Below, piece after piece: positions 31,794 through 40,521 of a DNA stretch of 64,000 bases. The stretch is from Chiayiivirga sp. (lineage in GTDB: Bacteria; Pseudomonadota; Gammaproteobacteria; Xanthomonadales; Xanthomonadaceae), in the NCBI GenBank assembly GCA_022647565.1, contig JALCLA010000002.1, forward strand, positions 310,001 through 374,000, written 5' to 3'. Positions within the stretch are counted from its first letter, which is position 1; the number at the start of each line of letters is the position of its first letter. Position numbers and translations under genes: made by a program. The notes below the pieces were generated by a model that was not told the origin of the DNA, did not search any database, and worked only from the letters and a program-made list of their open reading frames with translations.

Positions 31794-33632
31794 ATGTCAT
31801 TGCTGGGGGAACTGCAACGCCGCAACGTGATTCGCATGGCCGGGCTGTATCTGGTCGGCGCATGGCTGGTGCTGCAGGTCGCGGCAACGCTGCTGCCGGT
31901 GTTCGAGGCACCGGCGTGGGTGATGAAGGTCGTCGTCGCGCTGCTGGCGATTGGCTTGATCGCGGCGCTGGTGTTCGCGTGGGTGTTCGAGCTGACGCCC
32001 GAAGGCCTGAAGCGCGATGCCGAAGTGCCGCTGGAGCAATCGATCGCGCCGCAGACCGCGCGGCGCATGGATCGCCTGATCCTCGTCGGCCTCGCGACCG
32101 TGATCGCGATGATGGCGATCGAGCGGGTGTGGTTCGCGCAGCGTGCCACGCCGGATCAGGCGCCGGTGTCCACGCCGGCAACTCCCGAGAAATCGATCGC
32201 GGTGATGGCCTTCAACGATCTCAGCCCGAACGCGGACCAGGGCTATTTCTCCGACGGCATGGCCGAAGCCGTGCTCAACGCACTGAGCCAGGTGCGCGAG
32301 TTGCGCGTCGCCGGGCGCAGCAGTTCGTTCCACTTCAAGGGTCGCAACGTCGACGCGCGCGAGATTGGCCGCACGCTGGGTGTGGCGCATATCCTCGAAG
32401 GCAGCGTGCGCAAGCAGGACAGCCGGGTGCGCATCAACGCCCAGTTGGTACGTGCCAGCGATGGAATCCAGCTCTGGTCCAAGACCTTCGACGGCGATCT
32501 GACCGACGTATTCGAGTTGCAGGACCAGATCGCGCGCGCGATCACCGGGCAACTGCAGGTGGTGCTGGAAGGCGGTGCCGATGCGCGGCTGGTGCCGGTG
32601 GCCACCACCCATCCCGACGCCTATGAGCTCTACCTGAAGGCGACATCCATCTTCGATCGGCGCGACTACCAGCGCTTTCCGGAAGGCATCGCGGCGCTCA
32701 AGCACGCGATCGACCTCGATCCGAAGTTCGCGCGCGCCTGGTCACGCATGGCGGCGATGGAGGCGGTCAGCACCTCGTTCAACAAGGTCCACGTCGACGC
32801 GGCACACCAGACCGTACTGGCAGCGGCCAACGCGGCCTTGGCACTGGATCCGAACCTGGCCGAGCCCTGGGCGGCGATTGCCAACATGCACGGCAAACTG
32901 CGCGACGGCTTGATCGACTCGCGCGAGGCGTACGACCGCGCCCTGGCCGTGGACCCGGACGATGTCACGGCCAACTTCTGGGCCGGCCTCGGCCTCGCGA
33001 TGTCCGGCTACGTGCGCGAAGGCGCGGCACGCATGGAACACGGACTGAAGATCGACCCGCACTTGCCGAACCTGGTGCGTTGGCGCGGCATCCTGTACAT
33101 GAATGCGGGCGACGCGGAGCGCGCGCGCCAGTATCTCGAACGTGCCCGATCCGACGGCCTGCGCTTCGCCGGTCGCGAACTGGCGGACCTCGCCTTCGCG
33201 CGTGGCGATAGCGCAGCAGCGCTGCGATTGTGGCCGGACGGCGCACGGGTCCTGCTGGAGAAGCTCCCCGCCGGCAGCGTCGACCTGCTGGGTGCCGGCC
33301 TGTATGGCAACGATCCCTCTGCACGACAACGCGCAGTGCAGCTCCTGGAGACACATCTCGCGGCGCATCCCGGGCAGGCCGACGGCACGATGCCGCTGAT
33401 GTTCGCGAAACTGGGGCAGCCGGCGCGCGCACTCCAGATATGGCGCGTGCAGGGCATCGGCGACCCCTCCGACATTTCGGTGCGCCTGTGGAGTCGGGCG
33501 GGCGAGCCGATTCGCGCGCTCCCCGATTTCCACGCGTTCCTGCGCGAGCGGGGTTTCTACGCACTCTGGGACAAGTACGGCCCACCCGATCTCTGTCAAC
33601 GCGTGGCGATGGGCGACTACCGCTGTGACTGA
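31794..33632 (+). CDS. TolB-like/TPR membrane protein, array copy 1
   Basis: A 612-residue member of the first paralogous family. The head (residues 1-115) is LGELQRRNVIRMAGLYLVGA followed by membrane helices at about 15-35, 45-66 and 95-113, with FAWVFELTPEGLKRD between the last two. A TolB/FlgO-like domain follows (IAVMAFNDLSPNADQGYFSD, VAHILEGSVRKQDSRVRI), then about eight TPR-like units to the C-terminus, which ends LWDKYGPPDLC...DYRC. GGGGGAGGG at 31780-31788 is the RBS. It is the first gene of the array and is 27 bp from the next. The family is widespread in gammaproteobacteria, often fused to cyclase or DNA-binding domains; here neither is present. Confidence 0.85.
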   Translation: MSLLGELQRRNVIRMAGLYLVGAWLVLQVAATLLPVFEAPAWVMKVVVALLAIGLIAALVFAWVFELTPEGLKRDAEVPLEQSIAPQTARRMDRLILVGLATVIAMMAIERVWFAQRATPDQAPVSTPATPEKSIAVMAFNDLSPNADQGYFSDGMAEAVLNALSQVRELRVAGRSSSFHFKGRNVDAREIGRTLGVAHILEGSVRKQDSRVRINAQLVRASDGIQLWSKTFDGDLTDVFELQDQIARAITGQLQVVLEGGADARLVPVATTHPDAYELYLKATSIFDRRDYQRFPEGIAALKHAIDLDPKFARAWSRMAAMEAVSTSFNKVHVDAAHQTVLAAANAALALDPNLAEPWAAIANMHGKLRDGLIDSREAYDRALAVDPDDVTANFWAGLGLAMSGYVREGAARMEHGLKIDPHLPNLVRWRGILYMNAGDAERARQYLERARSDGLRFAGRELADLAFARGDSAAALRLWPDGARVLLEKLPAGSVDLLGAGLYGNDPSARQRAVQLLETHLAAHPGQADGTMPLMFAKLGQPARALQIWRVQGIGDPSDISVRLWSRAGEPIRALPDFHAFLRERGFYALWDKYGPPDLCQRVAMGDYRCD

Positions 33633-33659
33633 CGACGCAGCCCTACCCAAGGAACGTAC

Positions 33660-34436
33660 ATGATCTTCCGCCGCCTCACCCAGCACCTGCGCGAACAGAA
33701 CTGGGCCGCGATCTTCATCGAGTTCGTGCTGCTGGTGCTGGGCGTGTTCCTCGGCATCCAGGTGGCGAACTGGAACGAGGCGCGGCAAGAACGCGCGCTG
33801 GAAGCCGAGTACATCGCGCGGCTGCAACGCGATTTCGGCGCCATCGATGCGCGACTCACCATCAACATGACCCGGTGGGAGAACACCGCGTTCGCGCCGA
33901 TCCGATTGATCAACGACCTCGACGCGTTCCGCCAGCTGGGCACATGGCCGCGTGCCAAGGCGGAGATGCTGCGTGACCTGGATGCCACCATGGGCAGCCG
34001 GATCCCCGCGCCGCGCGCCGCCAGCTATGCCGAGCTGCTCTCCGCCGGACGGCTGGGACTGCTTCGTGACCGGCGCTTGCGCGAAGCGCTTGCCGACTAC
34101 GACACGCAGGCCGGCTTCACCCTGAAGGCCTACGATGTGCTGATGCAGCGCGCCGACCCGCAGCGGTCGACACTGGTGAAGCACCTGCGCTTCGATCGCG
34201 GGGCCCATCCGGCGCAGATGAACCCGGATGACATCTTGCGCAACGGCGGGGATCCCTGGGCCGATGTGGACCTCGTGCAACTGGCCGTTGATCCGGGTCT
34301 GGAAACGGCGCTCAACACGTTCGCCAACGCTTCGTACAACCACGTGCTCAATGTCCGCCTGCAGCAGGCAAAGGCGCACGCGGTGATGGCCCTGCTCGAA
34401 CCGGATGGCAAACGTACCGAAGCAGCGCCGCGATGA
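33660..34436 (+). CDS. DUF6090-like bitopic membrane protein, array copy A
   Basis: A 258-residue protein with a short basic N-terminus, one membrane helix at about 20-37 (IFIEFVLLVLGVFLGIQVAN) and the WNEAR motif right after it. By the positive-inside rule the remaining 215 residues are periplasmic. The body has the family signature YIARLQRDF and SYAELLSAGRLGLLRDRRLREAL. The head matches Bacteroidetes DUF6090 proteins (EIxLVVIGILIALQINNWNE). Nucleotides 33687-33776 are identical to the matching segment of copy D. The stop overlaps the start of copy B (ATGA). The function of DUF6090 is unknown. Confidence 0.85.
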   Translation: MIFRRLTQHLREQNWAAIFIEFVLLVLGVFLGIQVANWNEARQERALEAEYIARLQRDFGAIDARLTINMTRWENTAFAPIRLINDLDAFRQLGTWPRAKAEMLRDLDATMGSRIPAPRAASYAELLSAGRLGLLRDRRLREALADYDTQAGFTLKAYDVLMQRADPQRSTLVKHLRFDRGAHPAQMNPDDILRNGGDPWADVDLVQLAVDPGLETALNTFANASYNHVLNVRLQQAKAHAVMALLEPDGKRTEAAPR

Positions 34437-35176
34437 TCTTCCGCCGCCTCACCCAGCACCTGCGCGACCAGAACTGGACCGCGATCTTCATCGAGTTCGT
34501 GCTGCTGGTGCTGGGCGTGTTCCTCGGCATCCAGGTGGCGAACTGGAACGACGATAGGCAACAAACAGCCCGCCAGGCCCACTACCTCGAGCGATTGCGT
34601 GTCGATTTCGTCGGCATCCGTGATCGAATCCAGGAGCACTTCCTGATCTATCGCGACGCCGTCGATGGCGGTGAATTGCTCCTGAGCATCGTTCGCATGG
34701 ACGATGCGTCCATGCGCGATGCGAAGATCGACGACAAGCGGATGGAAGATGGCTTCAATGCCCTGGTATCCAGCCGGATTCCACCACCCTTGCCCGCCAC
34801 CTACGTGGAAATGCGCTCGGAGGGACAGCTGAGCCGAATCGAGAATCCCGTGTTGCGCGACCGGCTTGCCGAGTACGACCGCATGACAGGCTTGCTGCAG
34901 GAAGCGGCGAGGCTGACCGGCGACAACATGAACCTGCAAGCGCCCGTCCTGGCGCGCTACTTCGTTACCCGCACGGTCGGCGAGGAGCGCGCGCTGTCGG
35001 GGATTCGCGAACAATTGATCTCGTACGACATCGCCGGCATGCGCAGCGACCGCGATTTCGCCGTGGCGGTCAAGATGCTGAGTCGTAACGCCAACAATGC
35101 GCTCGCCGTGCGCAAGCGCCAACTCGCGCTGATCGACGAGATCCTCGCGACACTCGATCCGGAATCAGCACCATGA
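34433..35176 (+). CDS. DUF6090-like bitopic membrane protein, array copy B
   Basis: A 247-residue paralogue of copy A, with the same head (two nucleotide differences over the 90-bp core) followed by a different body: HYLERLRVDFVGIRDRI, TYVEMRSEGQLSRIENPVLRDRL and a C-terminal helix-rich tail. The ATG overlaps the stop of copy A, and its own stop overlaps the ATG of the truncated copy C. Translation of all three is therefore coupled. The body shares only the spaced motif, not overall similarity, with copy A. Confidence 0.85.
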   Translation: MIFRRLTQHLRDQNWTAIFIEFVLLVLGVFLGIQVANWNDDRQQTARQAHYLERLRVDFVGIRDRIQEHFLIYRDAVDGGELLLSIVRMDDASMRDAKIDDKRMEDGFNALVSSRIPPPLPATYVEMRSEGQLSRIENPVLRDRLAEYDRMTGLLQEAARLTGDNMNLQAPVLARYFVTRTVGEERALSGIREQLISYDIAGMRSDRDFAVAVKMLSRNANNALAVRKRQLALIDEILATLDPESAP

Positions 35177-35262
35177 TCTTCCGCCACCTCGCCCAGCACC
35201 TGCGCGAGCAAGACTGGGCCGCGATCGACCGTGCGCGGCGCCGAACACGGCAGGTTGCTTGA
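35173..35262 (+). pseudogene. Truncated DUF6090-like head, array copy C
   Basis: An ATGA-coupled start reads MIFRHLAQHLREQDWAAI and then, exactly where the membrane helix should begin, switches to unrelated DRARRRTRQVA and stops. Only the first 18 codons of the family are present. The junction follows GCGATC (35221-35226). This is the footprint of a deletion or of an insertion that carried in the following nucleotidyltransferase gene. The remaining 29-residue peptide is unlikely to be functional. Confidence 0.75.
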
Positions 35263-35293
35263 CGCCATTGCCCCCTGAATTCAGACTCCGGCC

Positions 35294-35470
35294 ATGATCC
35301 CGATCACGCCTGCCCGACGATTCAGCGTCAGCGCGCCCGGTCTCCCGACCCCCGCGCCGACGACCGCGCGCGAGCGCGTGTTGCGGGCGCTGGCGTTGGG
35401 TCAGCGAGGTCGGATGTTGCGCAAGCTCGGCGATCATGCTCGATCCAAGCGCCTCGTTCGCACTCGCTGA
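35294..35470 (+). CDS. Small basic ORF preceding a nucleotidyltransferase
   Basis: A 58-residue Arg-rich ORF from ATG 35294. The C-terminal half (TARERVLRALALGQRGRMLR) could form a helix, and its end overlaps the next gene by 35 bp. This placement is that of the small partner in a type IV-like toxin-antitoxin pair, but it is far shorter than an AbiEi antitoxin and I recognise no family. It may be only the 5' leader of the nucleotidyltransferase gene. Confidence 0.35.
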   Translation: MIPITPARRFSVSAPGLPTPAPTTARERVLRALALGQRGRMLRKLGDHARSKRLVRTR

Positions 35471-36038
35471 GCAGGTTGCACTCTCCGCGAAACAACTCGG
35501 GTTCGAGACGGCGCTGATTGGTGCGGCGGCTCTGGCCGTCCATCGCTACATCCGCGGCACGGGAGACATCGATCTGGCGATCGTGGTGGATCCATCTGCG
35601 CAACTGCAAGCGTTGGAACAGGCGCTGCTCTCCGCTGGCCTGCGCACCGTGTTGCGGATGCCGGACGCCGAAGACCCGCTCGGTGGCGTGCTGGTGGTCT
35701 GGCGATCCGAAGATGCGTCGGGCGAGCCGGAGGATGTGGTCGAGGTGGTCAATTTCCGCAACCCGGGGCACCTCGCCATTAACCCTGCCGCCAGGGCCAT
35801 TGCACGTGCGGAGCCGTTGCCGGACAGCCCACTGCGTTGCGTCACCCTTGCAGACCTGGTGGCGCTCAAACTCTACGCTGGCGGGCTCTCCGATCTCGCC
35901 GATATCGTGCAATTGCTCGCCCACAATCCCGAGACCGACCTCACTGCCGTTCGCTCCGCGGCGGCGGCGTTCGATTGCGAGGAGCGCCTGGAGTCGTTGA
36001 TCGCGCAAGCGACGATGCGTGGAGCGCGACGCCGATGA
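35436..36038 (+). CDS. MNT/AbiEii-like nucleotidyltransferase
   Basis: A 200-residue protein with the minimal nucleotidyltransferase fold. The core motif is ALIGAAALAVHRYIRGTGDID, i.e. G-[AS] followed by the DxD metal site (GDIDLAIVVD), and a third acidic region in EDVVEVVNFRNPGHLA. A helical C-terminus (LADLVALKLYAGGLSDLADIVQLLAHNP) is shared with AbiEii-type and related proteins. Such enzymes serve as toxins that modify tRNA in TA systems, or are of unknown role. The stop overlaps copy D of the DUF6090 family (ATGA), so it is built into the array. Target is unknown. Confidence 0.75.
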   Translation: MLDPSASFALAEQVALSAKQLGFETALIGAAALAVHRYIRGTGDIDLAIVVDPSAQLQALEQALLSAGLRTVLRMPDAEDPLGGVLVVWRSEDASGEPEDVVEVVNFRNPGHLAINPAARAIARAEPLPDSPLRCVTLADLVALKLYAGGLSDLADIVQLLAHNPETDLTAVRSAAAAFDCEERLESLIAQATMRGARRR

Positions 36039-36817
36039 TTCTGCGCCGCCTCGCGCAACAGCTGCGCGAACAGAACTGGGCCGCGATCTTCATCGAGTTC
36101 GTGCTGCTGGTGCTGGGCGTGTTCCTCGGCATCCAGGTGGCGAACTGGAACGCGTCGCTCGCGGAAGAGCGCATCGGTCGCGCGTACGCCGCGCGCCTCC
36201 ATGCGGACCTCGAACAGGATCTGACCTCATTGCGCGAATTGGTGACCTACTACGGTGCGGTGCTGGACAGCGTCGTCCGTACAGACGTGCTGCTCGCCGA
36301 TCCGCAGTCCGATGCGATGGACCTGGTCGTCTCCGCGTATCGTGCGAGCGAAATCAATTTCAATCCGATGGCGCGCGCCACCTGGGACGAAGTCGTGTCG
36401 TCCGGAGATATCGGCCTGCTTCCGCCCCGCGTGGCGCGCGAGGCGGCCGAGCACTACGCCTTCGATACCTCGCGCGACACCTACGAGATCCTGATCCGGT
36501 CCGCTTATCGCAACCGTGTGCGCAAGGTGATTCCGCTGGGGGTGCAGCAGGCGATGCGGGCCGGATGCAGCGACCACCGGGACGATGCGCAGAAGATCAC
36601 CGGCTTCATGCCGGGCTGCTCGCTCGACCTTGCGCCCGAAACGATCGCGGCCACGGCCGCGGCGCTGCGCGCCGATCCGGCCGTCCAGGCCAATCTGCGC
36701 TATCAGTATTCGGACGTGTTCTCGGCACATGCCAACATCCGCGGCGATGTCGCGTCGACCGAACAAGCACTGGCAGCACTCGATGCCCAGCCTGCTTTGC
36801 CGGAGAACACGCCATGA
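36035..36817 (+). CDS. DUF6090-like bitopic membrane protein, array copy D
   Basis: A 260-residue paralogue. The first nine codons differ from copies A and B (MILRRLAQQ), but the next 90 nucleotides (36062-36151) are identical to copy A and cover the membrane helix and WN motif. The body is distinct: AYAARLHADLEQDL, TWDEVVSSGDIGLLPPRVAREA and a possible disulfide pair (AGCSDH ... MPGCSL). Its start overlaps the nucleotidyltransferase stop and its stop overlaps copy E. Confidence 0.85.
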   Translation: MILRRLAQQLREQNWAAIFIEFVLLVLGVFLGIQVANWNASLAEERIGRAYAARLHADLEQDLTSLRELVTYYGAVLDSVVRTDVLLADPQSDAMDLVVSAYRASEINFNPMARATWDEVVSSGDIGLLPPRVAREAAEHYAFDTSRDTYEILIRSAYRNRVRKVIPLGVQQAMRAGCSDHRDDAQKITGFMPGCSLDLAPETIAATAAALRADPAVQANLRYQYSDVFSAHANIRGDVASTEQALAALDAQPALPENTP

Positions 36818-37596
36818 TCTTCCGCCGCCTCGCCCAGCACCTGCGCGAACAGAACTGGATCGCGATCTTCATCGAGTTCGTGTTGCTGGTGCTGGGCGTG
36901 TTCCTCGGCATCCAGGTGGCGAACTGGAACGAGGCGCGACTCACCCGCGACAAGGCCGATGGTTACACCGCGCAACTCAAGGCAGACGTGCGCCACGAGA
37001 GTTGGCGTTATCAGTTTTTGCTGGAGTACCACCGCGATGTGCGCGCTGCGGCCGAGGCCGCGGTGGCGACACTGATCAGCACCGCCACGCAATCGAACGA
37101 GGAATTCCTGGTCAACGCCTACCGCGCCACCCAGTACAGGCAGAGTGCCAGCCGTCGTTCGACCTATGACGAGTTGGTTTCGACCGGCAACATCGGCCTG
37201 ATCCTGGACCAGGACCTGCGACAGAACGTCGTGCAGGTCTACAACCTGCCCACCGTCGACCATCTGGTGCGCGAGGGCATTGAATCGCGCTACCGCGAGC
37301 ACTTCCGCATGAGCGTGCCCACCGAGGTGCAGCGCGCGCTCGGCAAACATTGCGGAGACAGATTCCTCGCGGTTGGCGATTACACCGGCTACGACAAGGT
37401 ACTCGAGTACCCCTGCAGCACGGGACTGCCCGCGGACGCCATCGATGCGGCCGCCGAGGCGCTGCGCGCGGACCCGCAGACCCTGCGCTTGCTGCGCCTG
37501 CGCATCGCCGATCTCGAGACACGCCTGAACGACATGACCGGCAACAATGTCCAGGTGTTCGAGTTCCTGATCGCCATTGCCAAGGAACAGCCATGA
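36814..37596 (+). CDS. DUF6090-like bitopic membrane protein, array copy E
   Basis: A 260-residue paralogue, closest in plan to copy D: the same length, and a corresponding cysteine pair (GKHCGD ... EYPCST) and C-terminal LRADP segment. Its 90-bp head core (36841-36930) differs by three nucleotides from copies A and D. The body carries GYTAQLKADVRHES and TYDELVSTGNIGLILDQDLRQN, the clearest example of the DUF6090 signature here. ATGA overlaps on both sides couple it to D and F. Confidence 0.85.
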   Translation: MIFRRLAQHLREQNWIAIFIEFVLLVLGVFLGIQVANWNEARLTRDKADGYTAQLKADVRHESWRYQFLLEYHRDVRAAAEAAVATLISTATQSNEEFLVNAYRATQYRQSASRRSTYDELVSTGNIGLILDQDLRQNVVQVYNLPTVDHLVREGIESRYREHFRMSVPTEVQRALGKHCGDRFLAVGDYTGYDKVLEYPCSTGLPADAIDAAAEALRADPQTLRLLRLRIADLETRLNDMTGNNVQVFEFLIAIAKEQP

Positions 37597-38444
37597 CTTC
37601 GTCGTCGGACCGGGACGTCGCCGCGCAAACCGCGACCGCACCCGCGCGCCGCTCGCGTTGGCAGCGTTTCGCGCCCTCGATGGGCTGGAAGGCTTTCTGG
37701 AGCGAGATCCTGATCGTGGTGCTGGGCGTGGCGATCGCGCTGGCCGCCAGCGAGGCGGTGCAGGATTGGAACTGGCGCAACAAGGTGACGGACGGCGAAG
37801 CGCGCCTGCGCGAAGACACGGCTTACGTGTTCGGATGGTCGGCGGAGCGCTATGCCACCGCGCCTTGCGTGGACGCGCAGTTGGCGGCATTGATCGGCAG
37901 GGTCATGGACAGCGGCGAGCGCCTGGATCCGGCCCCCATCCATACCAGCTTGAGCATGCGCCGTACATTGATGGCGCCGCAGCGCCCGTTCCGCTTCCCG
38001 ATCTGGGATGCCTTGGTGGCCGACGGTACCGCGAGTCGCCTGTCGCCCCAGCGACAGGCCTTGTACGGTCGTCTCGGCGATTCCATGGCGCGGATGCGCC
38101 TGCGCGCTGAAGACTACATGCGCTTGCGGGGGCGCATGCTGGTGCTTGGCCATCCCATTGCGCTGGATGCCGTGACCCGCAACCACCTGCTGACCGACCT
38201 GGAGGAGCTGCGCGCCATGAACGCCGCGGATGCGCGCAGTCTTGGGCAGGACATGGACTTCATCACCCGGGAAGGACTGGCACCGGACGCGAAATACGTG
38301 GAGGAATTTCTCGCCTCCTCCCTGACCATGCAATTCTGCCGGGAACAGCGCTTGCCGATGAACGACTGGCGCGATACCAGCAGCACGATGGTCGGCGCCG
38401 GCAGCGCGGCAAGCACTCCATCGACCCCGGTGGTACCCCGATGA
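37593..38444 (+). CDS. Divergent DUF6090-like membrane protein, array copy F
   Basis: A 283-residue outlier of the second family. A 30-residue polar N-terminus precedes WKAFWSEILIVVLGVAIALA, one membrane helix, and then DWNWRNK in place of the usual NWN motif. The body has DALVADGTASRLSPQRQALYG in the position of the xYxELxSxGxIxLL signature and a conserved cysteine (APCVDAQLAAL). It has none of the nucleotide-level head identity seen in the other copies, so it is an older member. The start overlaps copy E and the stop overlaps the PIN fragment. Confidence 0.75.
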   Translation: MTSSSDRDVAAQTATAPARRSRWQRFAPSMGWKAFWSEILIVVLGVAIALAASEAVQDWNWRNKVTDGEARLREDTAYVFGWSAERYATAPCVDAQLAALIGRVMDSGERLDPAPIHTSLSMRRTLMAPQRPFRFPIWDALVADGTASRLSPQRQALYGRLGDSMARMRLRAEDYMRLRGRMLVLGHPIALDAVTRNHLLTDLEELRAMNAADARSLGQDMDFITREGLAPDAKYVEEFLASSLTMQFCREQRLPMNDWRDTSSTMVGAGSAASTPSTPVVPR

Positions 38445-38683
38445 TCGACCAGGCAGGCGCCACGGCCTTGCAGTACATCGCGGTGATGCAGCAAAGCCAG
38501 GTGATCGATCTGGATTCGGCGCTGGCCTTGCGCGCAGCGTCGCTTGGTATCCGCCACAAGCTGCCCTGGGCTGACAGCGTGGTGCATGCCACTGCGCAGG
38601 CGGCCCAGGCGACGCTGTGGACCCAGGATGCCGATTTCGACAGCCTGCCGGATGTGCGCTATTTCGCCAAGACTTCGCCATGA
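38441..38683 (+). CDS. C-terminal half of a PIN-domain (VapC-like) protein
   Basis: An 80-residue ORF, ATGA-coupled on both sides. LDSALALRAASLGIRHKLPW followed by ADSVVHATAQAA and LWTQDADFDSLP is the C-terminal half of a PIN nuclease with two of the catalytic acidic sites. The N-terminal half with the first aspartate and the glutamate is missing, and there is no antitoxin gene. It is probably inactive. It lies directly in front of a TPR gene, as the intact PIN gene at 40764 does. Confidence 0.7.
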   Translation: MIDQAGATALQYIAVMQQSQVIDLDSALALRAASLGIRHKLPWADSVVHATAQAAQATLWTQDADFDSLPDVRYFAKTSP

Positions 38684-40470
38684 ACCTCTTCGCCGAACTG
38701 CGCCGCCGCAACGTCATCCGCATGGCCGGCTTGTACCTGGTCGGCGCGTGGCTGGCGGTGCAGGTGGCGGCAACGTTGCTGCCGGTGTTCGAAGCGCCGG
38801 CGTGGGTGATGAAGGCACTGGTGGTGCTGCTGGCGATCGGGTTTCTTGCCGCGCTGGTGTTCGCCTGGGTATTCGAGCTCACGCCGGAAGGTTTGAAGCG
38901 CGATGGCGAGGTGCCGGTAGCCGAGTCCATCGCGCCGCAGACGGCGCGGCGGCTTGATCGCGGCATCATCGTGGTGCTGCTGCTGGCGTTGGGATTCTTC
39001 GCCTTAGATCGCTTCGTGCTGGCACCGCAACGCGAGCCGGCGCTGGTTGCGAACGCGGCGCAGGCCGTTCAGAGCCGCGCCCCGGACGTGGCGACACCCA
39101 CCGACCAGCGCGCATCCATCGCCGTGCTGCCCTTCGTCAATATGAGCTCCGACCAGGAGCAGGAATACTTCTCCGACGGGCTGTCCGAGGAACTGCTCAA
39201 CCAGCTGGCGCAGATTGCGCAGCTGCGAGTGATCGCGCGCACTTCGTCGTTCTCGTTCAAGGGCAAGGAGCTCGACGTGGCCAGCATCGCCAAGGCGCTC
39301 GATGTCGCCCATGTGCTCGAAGGCAGCGTGCGCAAGTCCGGCAACACGCTGCGCATCACTGCGCAGTTGGTGCGCGCGTCCGACAGCTCGCACCTGTGGT
39401 CGCAGACCTACGACCGCGACCTCACCGACGTGTTCAAGGTGCAGGATGAGATTTCCCGCGAAGTCGTCGCCGCGCTCAAGCTCAAGCTGCTGCCCGACCA
39501 GCGCATCGCCAGCACCCAGCGGACGAACAACACGGCGGCCTACGAGCAGTACCTCATTGGCATGAGCGGTGGGCGCGTCGGCGGGCGCAGCTTTCTGGAA
39601 GCCTCGCAGGCTGCTTTCGACCGCGCGATTGCGCTCGATCCAAGCTACGCCAACGCCTACGCGCAACGTGCCGACGTACAAAGACAGCTCGCCGATTTCA
39701 CCGAGACCCCGGCGCAACGCGAGGCCATGATTGCTGCCGCGTTGGCCTCCGCCGACCAGGCGATCGCGCTTGCTCCTGATCTTGCCGACGGCTATGCCGT
39801 GCGGGCCGTCGCTCGCTTCTCCTTGCGCTCGGACTGGCACGGGGCGCAAACCGATTTCGACCGCGCCTTGGCGCTCGATCCCAACCGGGCGGCGACCCTT
39901 ACATCTTTCGCAGGACTATTGTTCAGCCTCGATCGACGCGAGGAAGGTCTGGCCGCAGCGAACAAAGCCGTGACATCCGACCCGCTCTCCGGGAACGCCT
40001 GGTTTCGACTCGGGCGATTCCTGGAAGCGGCCGGCAATATTCCCAAGGCGAAGCAGGCTTACCTGCGCGCGTTGACGATTGATCCGAAGCAACACTTGTC
40101 GAACTTCTGGCTTGGCAGCCGCTTGCTCCGGGAGGCTGACATCGACGAGGCCGCCGCACACTTCCAGCGTGCGGTGGAACCGTGGCGCAGCACCGGTATG
40201 GCCATGGTCGAATTCAGCCGCGGCAACGACGCCGCCTCGCGGCAATTGTTGGCCACGCTGGAAGAGGATTACGCCGTCGGCTTCGCCTTCCAGATCGCGC
40301 AGGCATACGCTTGGCGCGGCGAGAAGGATCAGGCTTTCGCCTGGCTGGAGCGCTGCTTCGCGGTGAATGACGCCGGGTTGTCGCGCCTGCCCTACGACCC
40401 GACGCTGGACCCGCTGCGTTCCGACCCGCGCCTTGCTGCGCTGCTGCGCCGGATGGGATTTCCAGAATAA
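38680..40470 (+). CDS. TolB-like/TPR membrane protein, array copy 2
   Basis: A 596-residue paralogue. The head NLFAELRRRNVIRMAGLYLV and the three helices are followed by a TolB/FlgO-like domain (IAVLPFVNMSSDQEQEYFSD, LDVAHVLEGSVRKSGNTLRI, DLTDVFKVQDEISREVVAAL) and TPR units (FLEASQAAFDRAIALDPSYA, QTDFDRALALDPNRAATLTS). Nucleotides 38704-38918 are identical to 41183-41397 in copy 3, and near-identity continues to about 39045; the bodies then diverge. The start overlaps the PIN fragment (ATGA). The C-terminal end (YDPTLDPLRSDPRLAALLRRMGFPE) differs from copies 1 and 5. Confidence 0.85.
   Translation: MNLFAELRRRNVIRMAGLYLVGAWLAVQVAATLLPVFEAPAWVMKALVVLLAIGFLAALVFAWVFELTPEGLKRDGEVPVAESIAPQTARRLDRGIIVVLLLALGFFALDRFVLAPQREPALVANAAQAVQSRAPDVATPTDQRASIAVLPFVNMSSDQEQEYFSDGLSEELLNQLAQIAQLRVIARTSSFSFKGKELDVASIAKALDVAHVLEGSVRKSGNTLRITAQLVRASDSSHLWSQTYDRDLTDVFKVQDEISREVVAALKLKLLPDQRIASTQRTNNTAAYEQYLIGMSGGRVGGRSFLEASQAAFDRAIALDPSYANAYAQRADVQRQLADFTETPAQREAMIAAALASADQAIALAPDLADGYAVRAVARFSLRSDWHGAQTDFDRALALDPNRAATLTSFAGLLFSLDRREEGLAAANKAVTSDPLSGNAWFRLGRFLEAAGNIPKAKQAYLRALTIDPKQHLSNFWLGSRLLREADIDEAAAHFQRAVEPWRSTGMAMVEFSRGNDAASRQLLATLEEDYAVGFAFQIAQAYAWRGEKDQAFAWLERCFAVNDAGLSRLPYDPTLDPLRSDPRLAALLRRMGFPE
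38704..39045 (+). repeat. Conserved TPR-family head, repeat unit 1
   Basis: The first 215 bp of this segment match the second unit at 41183 without a mismatch; the remaining roughly 125 bp have only scattered differences. The repeat lies wholly inside coding sequence and stops at the end of the third membrane helix. It is direct, 2,479 bp from its partner. Confidence 0.8.
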
Positions 40471-40477
40471 GTCAGTT

Positions 40478-40521
40478 CGTCAGGCACATCCTGACGGCAT
40501 GTTAACATGTACCCCACATGT
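40478..40521 (+). promoter_or_regulatory. Candidate operator/promoter region of the RHH-PIN pair
   Basis: Three dyads precede the antitoxin gene: a hairpin CGTCAGG-CACAT-CCTGACG (40478-40496), a perfect 12-bp palindrome CATGTTAACATG (40498-40509), and two copies of the self-complementary ACATGT (40505-40510 and 40516-40521). Ribbon-helix-helix antitoxins bind such short repeated palindromes to autoregulate. The stretch is also visibly AT-richer than its surroundings. Confidence 0.5.
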
